Positions 15,532 to 23,720 of a stretch of DNA of 34,037 nucleotides are shown here, piece after piece (positions within the stretch are counted from its first letter, which is position 1; every line of letters begins with the position of its first letter). Source of the DNA: DTU072 sp050309775 (GTDB lineage: Bacteria; Bacillota; Clostridia; Christensenellales; DTU072); assembly GCA_050309775.1 (NCBI GenBank), contig JBNRMV010000004.1, positions 1 to 34,037 of the forward strand, given 5' to 3'. Made by a program: the position numbers and the translations under genes. Below the pieces are notes generated by a model that saw nothing but the letters and a program-made list of their open reading frames with translations, did not search any database and was not told the DNA's origin.

Positions 15532-16557
15532 TTATACTTCGTCGTCCCAGTCTTCGTCTGCTTCAAACTCTCTACCCATGATTTCACGAATGCTTTCGGC
15601 TATGCCGTTCGAGTCCAGTTTGTAATAAGAATACAAATCTTCGGGATATCCCACGACGCTGAATTCATCTTGCAGTCCCAACTTGGTGAAGGCGCAGCCC
15701 TTGCCGCTTTCGGCGATAACCGAAGCAACAGCGTCGCCCAAGCCGCCTATGACATTGTGTTCTTCTATGGTGATTATTCTTCTGGTGTCTTTTACGGCTT
15801 GTATGATGATGTCTTTGTCGATAGGTTTGATTGTGTGCATGTTTATGACGCGCACGGACAACCCGTCAAGCTCTTTCATTTCTTTGGCGGCAATGACCGA
15901 TTGCAGCACGCCTATGCCGCATGTGATAATTGTGCAGTCGCTGCCCTCATGAACCAATTCTCCTTTGCCGACTTCAAAATTAAATTCGTTGTCGGTGTGG
16001 AAAGGAGGTTCAAATCCTCTGCCAACTCTGATATAGACGGGACCGTCAATATCCATTGCCGCGGCAACTGCTTTTCCGGTTTCTGCGCCGTCAGCCGGTA
16101 CAATAACCGTCATATTGGGGAAAGAACGCATAATTGCGATGTCCTCGGTGCAATGGTGAGTGCTGCCGGCTTGTCCGAAAGATATGCCTGCGTGAGTGGC
16201 AATGATTTTTACGGGAAGATTTTGGTAGCAAATATCCGTTCTGACTTGCTCGCCGCCGCGCAGGCAGGCGAAGATTGCGAAGGTCGACGCAAAGGGGATA
16301 AGTCCCGTCTTTGCCAAACCTGCGGCAACTCCAAAGAGGTTTTGTTCGGCAATGCCTACATTGAAGAAGCGCTCGGGATATTCTTTTCCGAAAATACCTA
16401 TGTTTGTGCTTTTTTCTAAGTCTGCTGTTACGCCAACTATTTTGTCATTTGTTTTTGCCATTTCTCTGAGAACTCTGCCATAGATTTCTTTGGCTGACAT
16501 TGTGTTCGCGTCATAGCAATTCCAGGTGGTTCCTGTGGTTGATTTAATTTCTGCCAT
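15532..16557 (-). CDS. Transketolase, C-terminal subunit
   Basis: The 341-residue subunit carries the pyrimidine-binding and C-terminal domains of a split transketolase. The catalytic glutamate that activates thiamine diphosphate is Glu71 in GIAEQN. Other family marks are GLIPFASTFAIFA near 83 and THHCTEDIAIMRSFPNMTVIVPAD near 155, and VINMHTIKPID near 258. The reading frame opens further upstream, but ATG 16557 has GGGAGG in front and gives the normal family start (MAEIKS, then SAKEIYGRVL). It works with the N-terminal subunit to move two-carbon units between sugar phosphates in the cytoplasm. The acidic tail EFEADEDWDDEV is a little unusual. Confidence 0.93.
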   Translation of the reverse strand: MAEIKSTTGTTWNCYDANTMSAKEIYGRVLREMAKTNDKIVGVTADLEKSTNIGIFGKEYPERFFNVGIAEQNLFGVAAGLAKTGLIPFASTFAIFACLRGGEQVRTDICYQNLPVKIIATHAGISFGQAGSTHHCTEDIAIMRSFPNMTVIVPADGAETGKAVAAAMDIDGPVYIRVGRGFEPPFHTDNEFNFEVGKGELVHEGSDCTIITCGIGVLQSVIAAKEMKELDGLSVRVINMHTIKPIDKDIIIQAVKDTRRIITIEEHNVIGGLGDAVASVIAESGKGCAFTKLGLQDEFSVVGYPEDLYSYYKLDSNGIAESIREIMGREFEADEDWDDEV

Positions 16558-16571
16558 ATTGTCCTCCCAAT

Positions 16572-17408
16572 TTATGAATTTGCGATGTCGGAATATGCAG
16601 TTGCTGCCATGTCCGAATCGAGGGCGCCGTAGTGCCACTTCACATCGTTTTCCATAAAGCTGACACCCTTGCCTTTTATTGTCTTTGCGATGATTACGGT
16701 GGGCTGGTCATTCTCTGGAGCCCACGCTTTGTCGAGAGAGTCGCAGACTTGCTGCATGTCGTTGCCGTCGGCTACTTCGATGACATTCCAGCCGAAAGCT
16801 CTCCACTTGTCCGATAGAGGCTCAAGACTCATGACATCTTCGGTCCTTCCGTCAATCATCAGACCGTTGCGGTCGACGATTGCGATAAGATTCTTCAGCT
16901 TATAATGGTTTGCGGCCATCATTGCTTCATAGTTCGAGCCTTCGCCGCATTCGCCGTCACCCAGCATAACTACCGTTTTGTAGTCATAGCCCTGAAGTCT
17001 GGCGCCAAGGCATATTCCTACGCCAATGGGCAGACCATGACCCAAAGAACCCGTCGAGCAGTCGCAGCCCGGCACTTTGTTGCCGTCCGGGTGCATGCCA
17101 AAAGGCGATTTGAAGTGATTGAAGTTCTTCAGTTCGTCTTTCGGGAAAAAGCCTGCCAATGAAAGACAGGGTATGTAGCCTACTGCTGAATGGCCTTTTG
17201 AAAGAATGAATCTGTCGCGGTCTTTTTTGCCGCAGTCGTTGGGGTCAATGTCGAGGTACTTGAAATACAGCGCTGTCAGATAATCTGCCGCGCTCATAGC
17301 GCCTCCAACGTGTCCCGAGCCGGCCCAAACCGTCGTTTGAATAATATCGGTACGGAGTTGGCGGGCAATTTCTTTTAGTTTATTGACTGTCACATCTTTT
17401 TTTACCAT
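16572..17408 (-). CDS. Transketolase, N-terminal subunit
   Basis: The 278-residue subunit binds the pyrophosphate of thiamine diphosphate through GDGECGEGSN, starting at Gly150, and the matching Asn181 (IVDRN). Active-site histidines are visible in SGHVGG (His33), SKGHSAVGY (His73) and GSLGHGLP (His124). It ends 14 bases before the C-terminal subunit. Split transketolases are frequent in Clostridia and archaea. The start at 17408 follows GGAGG. The operon starts from the promoter at 17440-17468 and ends at the terminator at 14650-14683. Confidence 0.94.
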   Translation of the reverse strand: MVKKDVTVNKLKEIARQLRTDIIQTTVWAGSGHVGGAMSAADYLTALYFKYLDIDPNDCGKKDRDRFILSKGHSAVGYIPCLSLAGFFPKDELKNFNHFKSPFGMHPDGNKVPGCDCSTGSLGHGLPIGVGICLGARLQGYDYKTVVMLGDGECGEGSNYEAMMAANHYKLKNLIAIVDRNGLMIDGRTEDVMSLEPLSDKWRAFGWNVIEVADGNDMQQVCDSLDKAWAPENDQPTVIIAKTIKGKGVSFMENDVKWHYGALDSDMAATAYSDIANS

Positions 17409-17439
17409 AGGTGACCTCCTTATATTCTATACAAAACCT

Positions 17440-17468
17440 ATTATACCTTACCAGAAACCTCAAGTCAA
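17440..17468 (-). promoter_or_regulatory. Promoter of the transketolase operon
   Basis: On the minus strand TTGACT (17463-17468) and a perfect TATAAT (17440-17445) are 17 bases apart. The leader is about 25 bases and ends in the GGAGG site before ATG 17408. Confidence 0.75.
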
Positions 17469-17559
17469 TACGCAATTTTACGGTTTATCACACTTTTTTG
17501 CCAATATAGGACTCTTTTGTCATGACCGCTTATTTTGCTTGTCGAGCAAAAATTAGCCC

Positions 17560-17588
17560 TTGATTTATTGGTAGCGCCATTGTATAAT
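17560..17588 (+). promoter_or_regulatory. Promoter of the membrane-protein pair at 17627
   Basis: TTGATT (17560-17565) and TATAAT (17583-17588) are 17 bases apart. An AAGGAG site lies between it and ATG 17627. Confidence 0.65.
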
Positions 17589-17626
17589 AATGCTATATAA
17601 ATTTTTTTAAGGAGATTGAGATTTCA

Positions 17627-19024
17627 ATGGATAAGTTAAAAAGAAAGTATTCTTTCTACCGCGCTTTGAAAACAATTTCCTATCTGATAGGTTTTCCGCT
17701 GATGACGCTCTTGATTTATTTGAGTTCGCAGTCATTTGTCGGAGAGTCGGCATTTGGTACCACTGCATGGTACGGAGTGTTGGCGGCCGTTGCGGTCTGG
17801 GCGCTTGCCACCCTCCTTCAGATAGGTTTTTCTTTTTTGGTAAAAGGACAAAGAGCCAGAATAGCCCTTGTGCTGATTGTTTCCATTTTGCTGCCGCTTG
17901 GCGCCGCCATAGGCTTTGATTTTTATGCCGAAAGCAAGATAGCGCAAGTACAAGAGGAGTACAAAGACAAGGATGCGGAAATAAAAGATTATACATATCA
18001 AGTCAACTGGTTTATACCCCTTACCTCAAATCGCAAAGGCTTAGCCGAAAAATTTAACGGCAGAGTATCCAAATTTACTAGCGTGTATAATATAAAATTC
18101 AAATCAAAGGTATACGGCGATGAGAATACCGACCTTTCAGAATACACTTACAACAAAGAAGATGACGCTTATTACAGCGCGAACGGCATGCTTGCCGACG
18201 GCTATATATTCGGCGTAAAAAAGGCTTTGGACATACTCATTACTTACAATGAAACTCAGGCATACTACAAAAGCATAAATAAGAATGCCGATACTGAGCT
18301 TGCCGCCGCCCTTGCCGCGCTGGAATCAAATCCCAACTCCGACTGGAACAAGTACAAACTTACGGATGAATACAAAGCCGCTTACGGCGCCAACGGAGAG
18401 GCCTATAAATATATGTTGACCCTCGACAGGCTTGACCTCATTCTTTCGGCTCTGGGCAGAGAACTTGAGCCCGGTCTTAGCGGTATCAGCTCATTGCTTG
18501 GTCTGATAGGTAAGTCAGAATACCAAGCGCTATTAGCTTACATAAATGAAGACCTCGATGTGGCTACGATAGTAACAATTCTGAACAACCTGAATTTGTT
18601 TACACCGGCAATTACTGCAGATGACCTTATGGATTTGCTTTCAGGATTGTCTTTCTATCAATCACCTCAAGCAAAACCGATATTTGAATTCATAGCAGAC
18701 AAAAGACTGCGCGAATACGCTTATGCCGATTACTACGGCACTGTTCACGGCGCAAAAGTTGGCTCTGTTCTTATCAGCGACAGCCAAATAGGCGAGGTGA
18801 CAATGAATACCAGCGGCTATCCCGCAAGTTATGCTTATTCGCTGAAACAGCTGTATCAAATGCGTGCCGACCTGGAATATATACCCACGCTTTATCCGTT
18901 GATGGCGGCAAGAAGATATATGTATATGTTTGCCGGCATAATCGGACTTAGCGTAGTGCTTGCTTATCACTTTGCCAACAAAGAGAAAGCGGCATTTGAC
19001 GAGCTTTTGAATGGAGGAAAATAA
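17627..19024 (+). CDS. Four-helix membrane protein with large extracytoplasmic domain, unknown family
   Basis: The 465-residue protein has three N-terminal helices (about 14-34, 48-71, 78-98), a soluble domain of roughly 330 residues, and one helix near 433-455 followed by a short basic/acidic tail. By the positive-inside rule the large domain lies outside the membrane. It holds many Tyr, Asp and Ala residues, for example YAYADYYGTVHGAKVG and a central helical part with GISSLLGLIGKS. I recognise no family or enzyme motif. It shares its layout and its first helix motif (ALKTISYLIGFPL) with the next gene, one base downstream, so the pair is an operon of paralogues whose products may form a complex. 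Confidence 0.75.
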   Translation: MDKLKRKYSFYRALKTISYLIGFPLMTLLIYLSSQSFVGESAFGTTAWYGVLAAVAVWALATLLQIGFSFLVKGQRARIALVLIVSILLPLGAAIGFDFYAESKIAQVQEEYKDKDAEIKDYTYQVNWFIPLTSNRKGLAEKFNGRVSKFTSVYNIKFKSKVYGDENTDLSEYTYNKEDDAYYSANGMLADGYIFGVKKALDILITYNETQAYYKSINKNADTELAAALAALESNPNSDWNKYKLTDEYKAAYGANGEAYKYMLTLDRLDLILSALGRELEPGLSGISSLLGLIGKSEYQALLAYINEDLDVATIVTILNNLNLFTPAITADDLMDLLSGLSFYQSPQAKPIFEFIADKRLREYAYADYYGTVHGAKVGSVLISDSQIGEVTMNTSGYPASYAYSLKQLYQMRADLEYIPTLYPLMAARRYMYMFAGIIGLSVVLAYHFANKEKAAFDELLNGGK

Positions 19025-19025
19025 T

Positions 19026-20411
19026 ATGAAAACAGCACTGAAAATTATACTTCATTTAGCCGGTTTTCCCTTGCTTATTGCGCTTATCGTAGTGTTTACA
19101 CTGCCCGTCATTCAAGCCGGTATAACTTACGGCGTAATGGTTTTTGTCGGACTGATTGTCACCGTAGTAATGGCGCTGATATATTATCTCGTGTTCTTCC
19201 TTATGGCAAAGCGCGGCAAAAAGACCATTTATCAACAAACAATCGTATCCATAATCGTCGCTGTGGCATGTCTGGGCGGACTGTGGCTGGCAATTGACGC
19301 CTTCCTTCCCGATGTGCTGGCTGACGCTACTTCCAAGACGATATTTTATGAAGACCTTGCTGACGACTACAAAGCAAGAGCCGAAGTCAACAAAAACCTT
19401 CTTGATGAATTTATTATGCGCAATGTAGCCAACGGACAATTACTTACCAAAGAAGAAATTGACGCTTGCATTGAAAAGAATATCAATAACGGCAATCTCA
19501 AAGACTCCCAAAGGAGCAAATATATTGAGCAAGGCGCACAGCATCCCGATGTGGCTCCCTTGCTAAGAAAGCAACTTTCAAAACCTTTCCTTGAAGAGGG
19601 CGCGCGCAACAAAAAAGTAATGGACCTGCTCAAACTTAAATTCCAAAGCATAGATAAAGACGGTTATGTCACATTTGTAGGTCCATGGCTGGACATGGCG
19701 AACGATGACAGACTGACCATACCCACGCTCATTCACCTCATAGTCAACAAGAGGGAGATGGAAGGAATGGCTTTCCCCATAGGAGAAGATGACGACCCCG
19801 TTATGTGGTCAATTCTTGACATGCTGGGCGAGCCTATGGAATTTGACCTTGGCGAAGACGGTATGGGGCTTTTGGATGAAGACCTTGCAGACACCCTGAA
19901 AACCCTTCAAGGCGCAATAAACAATATCCTTTCCTATATCACATACGCAATTGAAGACCCTAATGTCGTAGGTTCTCCGATATACATTACACTACAAAAC
20001 GGCAGCGTCATCAGCCTTGAGCCATCGAACGAAAGGAGAGGCGTACTTGACTATCAACGCATGGGCTGGCTGGACAGCAACGGACTGATATTTGCCATTG
20101 TGTCGCTGTTCTCTGTACGCAAGTTGTTCTTGATTTTTGCCGGAGTCATGGTCATCACGACTTATCTTATCGGCATGCTGCGCGACGATGACAGTAAAAG
20201 GAAACCTGCAACCGCAAATGTGCATTCAGACGAACCCAACAAAGACGGGCTGGACATCAACAACCTGACTACGGATTATTACAAACCCTATGACCCCAGT
20301 TATGTGGTTGTAACAAGGGGCAACATGGACTATGACAGAATATCGCGGCAGTTGGCAATTGACGCCGAGAAAGGAGAGACAAATATATATTTGCCGGAGG
20401 ATTTCGACTAA
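19026..20411 (+). CDS. Paralogous four-helix membrane protein with acidic cytoplasmic tail
   Basis: The 461-residue protein starts at ATG 19026 behind a GGAGG that overlaps the end of the upstream gene; a longer frame opening at 19011 would hide that site. Helices lie at about 4-27, 35-60 and 70-92, a large outer domain follows, and a last helix is near 355-378. Unlike its neighbour it continues for about 75 residues into a polar tail (RDDDSKRK ... YYKPYDPSY ... YLPEDFD) that should be cytoplasmic. First-helix similarity to the neighbour (ALKIILHLAGFPL) and identical topology show common descent. Function is unknown. A terminator follows at 20434-20480. Confidence 0.75.
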   Translation: MKTALKIILHLAGFPLLIALIVVFTLPVIQAGITYGVMVFVGLIVTVVMALIYYLVFFLMAKRGKKTIYQQTIVSIIVAVACLGGLWLAIDAFLPDVLADATSKTIFYEDLADDYKARAEVNKNLLDEFIMRNVANGQLLTKEEIDACIEKNINNGNLKDSQRSKYIEQGAQHPDVAPLLRKQLSKPFLEEGARNKKVMDLLKLKFQSIDKDGYVTFVGPWLDMANDDRLTIPTLIHLIVNKREMEGMAFPIGEDDDPVMWSILDMLGEPMEFDLGEDGMGLLDEDLADTLKTLQGAINNILSYITYAIEDPNVVGSPIYITLQNGSVISLEPSNERRGVLDYQRMGWLDSNGLIFAIVSLFSVRKLFLIFAGVMVITTYLIGMLRDDDSKRKPATANVHSDEPNKDGLDINNLTTDYYKPYDPSYVVVTRGNMDYDRISRQLAIDAEKGETNIYLPEDFD

Positions 20412-20433
20412 TATCACTGTCTGGAAAAATACT

Positions 20434-20480
20434 GCAACTGCCTTGACTGATAATAAAGTGAGGCAGTTGCTTGTGTTTTT
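20434..20480 (+). terminator. Rho-independent terminator after the membrane-protein pair
   Basis: A perfect 10-base stem (20434-20443 with 20461-20470), a 17-base loop and a T-rich tail (TTGTGTTTTT) follow the stop codon by 22 bases. Confidence 0.75.
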
Positions 20481-20565
20481 GAAACCGAATTTTCCCGTTG
20501 CAGAAAAGGAAAAAATTAATATTTAATTAAGCAACATGCCGCATACTAGAACCATCAGAGGAGCT

Positions 20566-21483
20566 ATGAAAAAGGTCAGCAAGAAAACAAGACTTATCAT
20601 TATATTATCAATATTTGTTGCCGCCATAATCATCGGCTCTACTTTTCTGGGGATTTTCTTGTACCGACGCTTTGACCCGGAGACCCGATATTTCATTGCC
20701 GAAGCCAACTGGCAGCAAGCCCAAACAAAAAAAGCGCATGACGACATAGCGTTGGAACTTACGCTTGGCAAACTCCAAAATACCGAAACGGTGGTTGCTC
20801 AAGCGACGGGTACAAGGACTTACAATAGCGGCGGTTTTAGTTTTGATTATGACATAGACCTTATTTATGCAAGGCTGAATACCAGCGTACTGAAGTTGAA
20901 ATTTTTATTGGATTCAAAAGACGGGAATACGACTATTGAAATAAGAAAAACATCAGGGCTTGTCGATTTTGACGGGTACTCAGAAACGCTGACGGCGGAA
21001 GATTTGAAGGGCATGGATATATCCATGAACAGAGTAAGTCTTTATGACACCAAAAATATCTCAATCGATAAAGAATACAAGTATTCCATTGAGGGCAGAC
21101 GGGCTTTTGACTATATGCTGGATACGCTGGGAGTCATTGTAGGAAAAGTAATAGATGTTGACCTGTCGGACGCTCTCCAAAATCGTGCCTATTTCAGCAG
21201 AGTGCGCGGAGAAGTTGTTTTTGACAAGTCATTCCGCATCTCAGCCATTACAAGCACGCAGAGCATTTCGGCGTATATCTCGTGGGAAGAGGCCGACAAT
21301 ATCATAGACGGCATTGAGAACATACCCCCAAAACTGTTGGAGGTGTATCAAACAAGAAAAATTGTCGTAGAGAATGTTCCTATTATCGGAACATACACTT
21401 TAGATTTGAGTGAAACTCTTGCCGACGGCATTTTGATTAACATAAGGGTTGTCGGAGACACCCGTTTTGAAACAGAAAAATAA
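20566..21483 (+). CDS. Single-helix membrane-anchored exported protein, unknown family
   Basis: The protein has a basic N-terminus (MKKVSKKTR) and one helix at about 9-32, and the remaining 270 residues are probably outside. I chose ATG 20566 because AGAGGAG precedes it, but the spacing is only two bases; ATG 20536 in the same frame would add ten residues and has no close ribosome site. The outer part alternates polar and hydrophobic residues as in beta-rich folds, with GFSFDYDIDLIYARL near 90 and an ISAITSTQSISAYISWEEA stretch near 225. No motif is recognised. It ends 18 bases before the DUF1538 gene and may be co-transcribed with it. Confidence 0.7.
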   Translation: MKKVSKKTRLIIILSIFVAAIIIGSTFLGIFLYRRFDPETRYFIAEANWQQAQTKKAHDDIALELTLGKLQNTETVVAQATGTRTYNSGGFSFDYDIDLIYARLNTSVLKLKFLLDSKDGNTTIEIRKTSGLVDFDGYSETLTAEDLKGMDISMNRVSLYDTKNISIDKEYKYSIEGRRAFDYMLDTLGVIVGKVIDVDLSDALQNRAYFSRVRGEVVFDKSFRISAITSTQSISAYISWEEADNIIDGIENIPPKLLEVYQTRKIVVENVPIIGTYTLDLSETLADGILINIRVVGDTRFETEK

Positions 21484-21501
21484 TATTAAGAGAGGTGAAG
21501 T

Positions 21502-23007
21502 TTGCTGAAAAACCTATGGCAGAAATTTAGAGACTCAACATTTGCAGTATTGCCGGTTACTGCCATTGTCATAATATCAGGGTTGACTTTCGTCAAAATG
21601 GACGCGGAAACCATGGTGGCATTTGTGACGGGAGCTATATTGCTTATTATGGGTATGGCGCTTTTTAGCTTGGGCGCGGATATGGCTATGATGCCTATGG
21701 GAGAATCCATGGGCGGAAAGCTTGCTTCCAGTAAAAAGCTTTGGCTGATTATCCCCATGTTCTTTCTCATAGGTTTTATCATAATAATTGCCGAGCCTGA
21801 TGTGCATGTGCTTGCTGAGCAAATCAATACCGTGCCTAAACTAACCATGATTATGGCGATATCCATAGGGGTGGGAGCATTCCTTGTACTATTCCTATTA
21901 AAAGTATTTACGAAAATAAAAATGTCACATCTGCTGATTATTTTATATTCGCTGTTGTTTGTGCTTGCAATTTTTGTGCCCAAAAACTTTTTGCCCATAG
22001 CTTTTGATTCCGGCGCTGTGGCGACAGGTCCGATATGCGTGCCTTTTGTTATGGCTCTTGCCATAGGCTTTGGCAGCGTCAGGAGCGGAACGAATGAGGA
22101 CAACAGCTTTGGAATGGTGGCGTTCTCTTTGATTGGACCGATGTTTGCCGTTATGTTGCTTGGCATAATCTATAAACCTGCCGACATTACGCCTGTTGTA
22201 GCGGCGCCCTTTGCAGGCAGCCTGCTTTCACAATATGCCGCGGCTTTTGTGCAGTATCTGGGCGAGGTAGGGCTGGCTCTGGCGCCCATTCTTGGGGTGT
22301 ATCTGGTGTTCCAAATTTTTGCGCTGAAAAAAACCAAAAGACAGCTTGTAAAAATACTCATAGGATTTTTGTATACATATCTTGGGCTGACCATATTCCT
22401 TATGGCGGTAAATGTCGGATTTATGCCGGCAGGTAAGGCGCTTGGCGCCGGAATTGCCGCAAATTACAAATGGCTGCTGATACCTTTCGGCATGGTGGTG
22501 GGTTTTGTCGTAGTGCTTGCCGAGCCGGCTGTGCATGTGCTTGTCAAACAAGTTGAAGAATTGACAGGCGGCGCCATATCGAGAAAAATAAGTTTGATTT
22601 GCTTGACGGTTGCGGTGTCTCTTTCGGTGGGGCTTGCCATGATAAGAGTTATGACGGGCATTAGTATTTGGTATATTATTTTGCCGGGATATGTCATGGC
22701 ATTGACGATGTCATTATTTGTGCCGTCGGTGTTCACCTCTATTGCCTTTGATTCGGGCGCAGTAGCGTCGGGTCCCATGACCGTGACTTTCCTGTTGCCG
22801 TTGGCTATGGGAGCCTCCGCAGCGCTGGGCGGAAACATAATGACAGATGCTTTCGGCATAGTAGCTTTTGTGTCGATGACGCCGCCGCTGACGCTGCAAA
22901 TATTTGGCGTAATATATAGCCAAAAACTAAAATCCAAGAAAAAGAAAGCGGCGGTTACTGCGCCGCAAGCAGTTGTTGCAGCTGAAGAGCCAGTAGATTT
23001 TGAGTGA
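21502..23007 (+). CDS. Double DUF1538 membrane protein (UmpA-UmpB-like fusion)
   Basis: The 501-residue protein is an internal duplication. Each half has the DUF1538 signature: AEPDVHVL (97-104) and SxxAFDSGAVATGP (about 166-178) in the first, AEPAVHVL (340-347) and SIAFDSGAVASGP (about 413-425) in the second, with some 12 helices overall. Separate DUF1538 proteins UmpA and UmpB of a Halomonas were reported to form a Na+(Li+,K+)/H+ antiporter; here both are one chain, so cation/proton exchange is the best guess. The start is TTG 21502, the only start in reach of the AGAGGTG site. Two PII-like genes follow, suggesting nucleotide- or metabolite-dependent control. The C-terminus is Lys/Ala rich and cytoplasmic. 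Confidence 0.85.
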   Translation: MLKNLWQKFRDSTFAVLPVTAIVIISGLTFVKMDAETMVAFVTGAILLIMGMALFSLGADMAMMPMGESMGGKLASSKKLWLIIPMFFLIGFIIIIAEPDVHVLAEQINTVPKLTMIMAISIGVGAFLVLFLLKVFTKIKMSHLLIILYSLLFVLAIFVPKNFLPIAFDSGAVATGPICVPFVMALAIGFGSVRSGTNEDNSFGMVAFSLIGPMFAVMLLGIIYKPADITPVVAAPFAGSLLSQYAAAFVQYLGEVGLALAPILGVYLVFQIFALKKTKRQLVKILIGFLYTYLGLTIFLMAVNVGFMPAGKALGAGIAANYKWLLIPFGMVVGFVVVLAEPAVHVLVKQVEELTGGAISRKISLICLTVAVSLSVGLAMIRVMTGISIWYIILPGYVMALTMSLFVPSVFTSIAFDSGAVASGPMTVTFLLPLAMGASAALGGNIMTDAFGIVAFVSMTPPLTLQIFGVIYSQKLKSKKKKAAVTAPQAVVAAEEPVDFE

Positions 23008-23044
23008 CAATGAGATGTCAATAATGCATATAAAGGAGACAACC

Positions 23045-23404
23045 ATGGAAACCTTGCCAAAACCAGTAAAATTGCTTGTCATCATAGTTGAAAAAGCAAA
23101 GAACAAAAAAGCTATCAAAGTGCTGAACCGATTTGAACTGTCCAGCCAGATAGCTGCCATAGGGACCGGAACGGCTGTCGCAGGATTTTATTCGCTTTTT
23201 GGCACTTGCGAAACCTGCAAGAGCGTCATATTCTCCGTCATTCCGCAGGAGCAAACGGCGGAGATATTTAAGGCGCTTGAGGAAGAGTTGGATTTTGCCA
23301 GGCCGGCAACCGGCGTGGCGTTTACCATACCAATAAAGAGTGTGTCGAGTATGCGCACATTGAAATACATGCTCGGAGAAAAGGAGGAAAGCTCTAATGA
23401 ATAA
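23045..23404 (+). CDS. PII-like regulatory protein, first copy, with CxxC
   Basis: The 119-residue protein starts at ATG 23045, behind AAGGAG, 37 bases after the DUF1538 gene. Length and strand pattern fit the PII fold: KLLVIIVEKAKNKKAIKVLNRF, then VIFSVIPQEQTAEIFKALEEEL, then GVAFTIPIKSVS. The long T-loop with its uridylylated Tyr is missing. In its place lies LFGTCETCKSV, where Cys55 and Cys58 could bind metal or form a disulfide. The gene overlaps the next PII gene by eight bases, so the two are translationally coupled and may form mixed trimers. It probably docks on the transporter; this is inference from the operon. Confidence 0.75.
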   Translation: METLPKPVKLLVIIVEKAKNKKAIKVLNRFELSSQIAAIGTGTAVAGFYSLFGTCETCKSVIFSVIPQEQTAEIFKALEEELDFARPATGVAFTIPIKSVSSMRTLKYMLGEKEESSNE

Positions 23405-23720
23405 TACGGATTTTGCGTTGATTATTACCGTTGTGCAAAAAGGATTTGCCGACACTGTTATGGAAGCAGCAAGGTCTGCCGGCGCCAAAGGCGGAACGAC
23501 CATTCATGCCCGTGGCACCAGTACCGCCGAAACGCAAAAATTTCTCGGACTCAGCATCGAACCGGAAAAAGACTTGGTCATGATACTTGCCGACAAAGAG
23601 AGAAAGAGCGGCATAATGAAAGCCATAAACGAAAAAGCCGGATTAGACAAAGAAGGCAACGGCCTGGTTTTTGCCGTGCCTGTCGATGACGTATTGTTCA
23701 GCAATAACGCAGATTTATAA
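23397..23720 (+). CDS. PII-like regulatory protein, second copy
   Basis: The 107-residue protein matches the PII family more clearly: ALIITVVQKGFADTVMEAARSAGAKGGTTIHARGT resembles the PII opening strand, helix and the glycine-rich segment, and LVMILADKERKSGIMKAINEKAGL the second repeat, with GLVFAVPVDDV as final strand. The classical T-loop Tyr is absent here too. PII proteins are trimers that read ATP, ADP and 2-oxoglutarate or related ligands and bind transporters. Here the partner should be the DUF1538 protein two genes upstream. Its stop overlaps the 3' end of the convergent rubredoxin-reductase gene by six bases. Confidence 0.82.
   Translation: MNNTDFALIITVVQKGFADTVMEAARSAGAKGGTTIHARGTSTAETQKFLGLSIEPEKDLVMILADKERKSGIMKAINEKAGLDKEGNGLVFAVPVDDVLFSNNADL

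Noticed and set aside
15670..16419. 249-codon plus-strand frame opposite the transketolase C-terminal gene
   Set aside because: It is a shadow of a highly conserved enzyme gene and has no ribosome site.
21486..22166. 226-codon minus-strand frame opposite the DUF1538 gene
   Set aside because: It mirrors a hydrophobic gene, has no ribosome site and no recognisable motif, while the plus strand carries clear family motifs.
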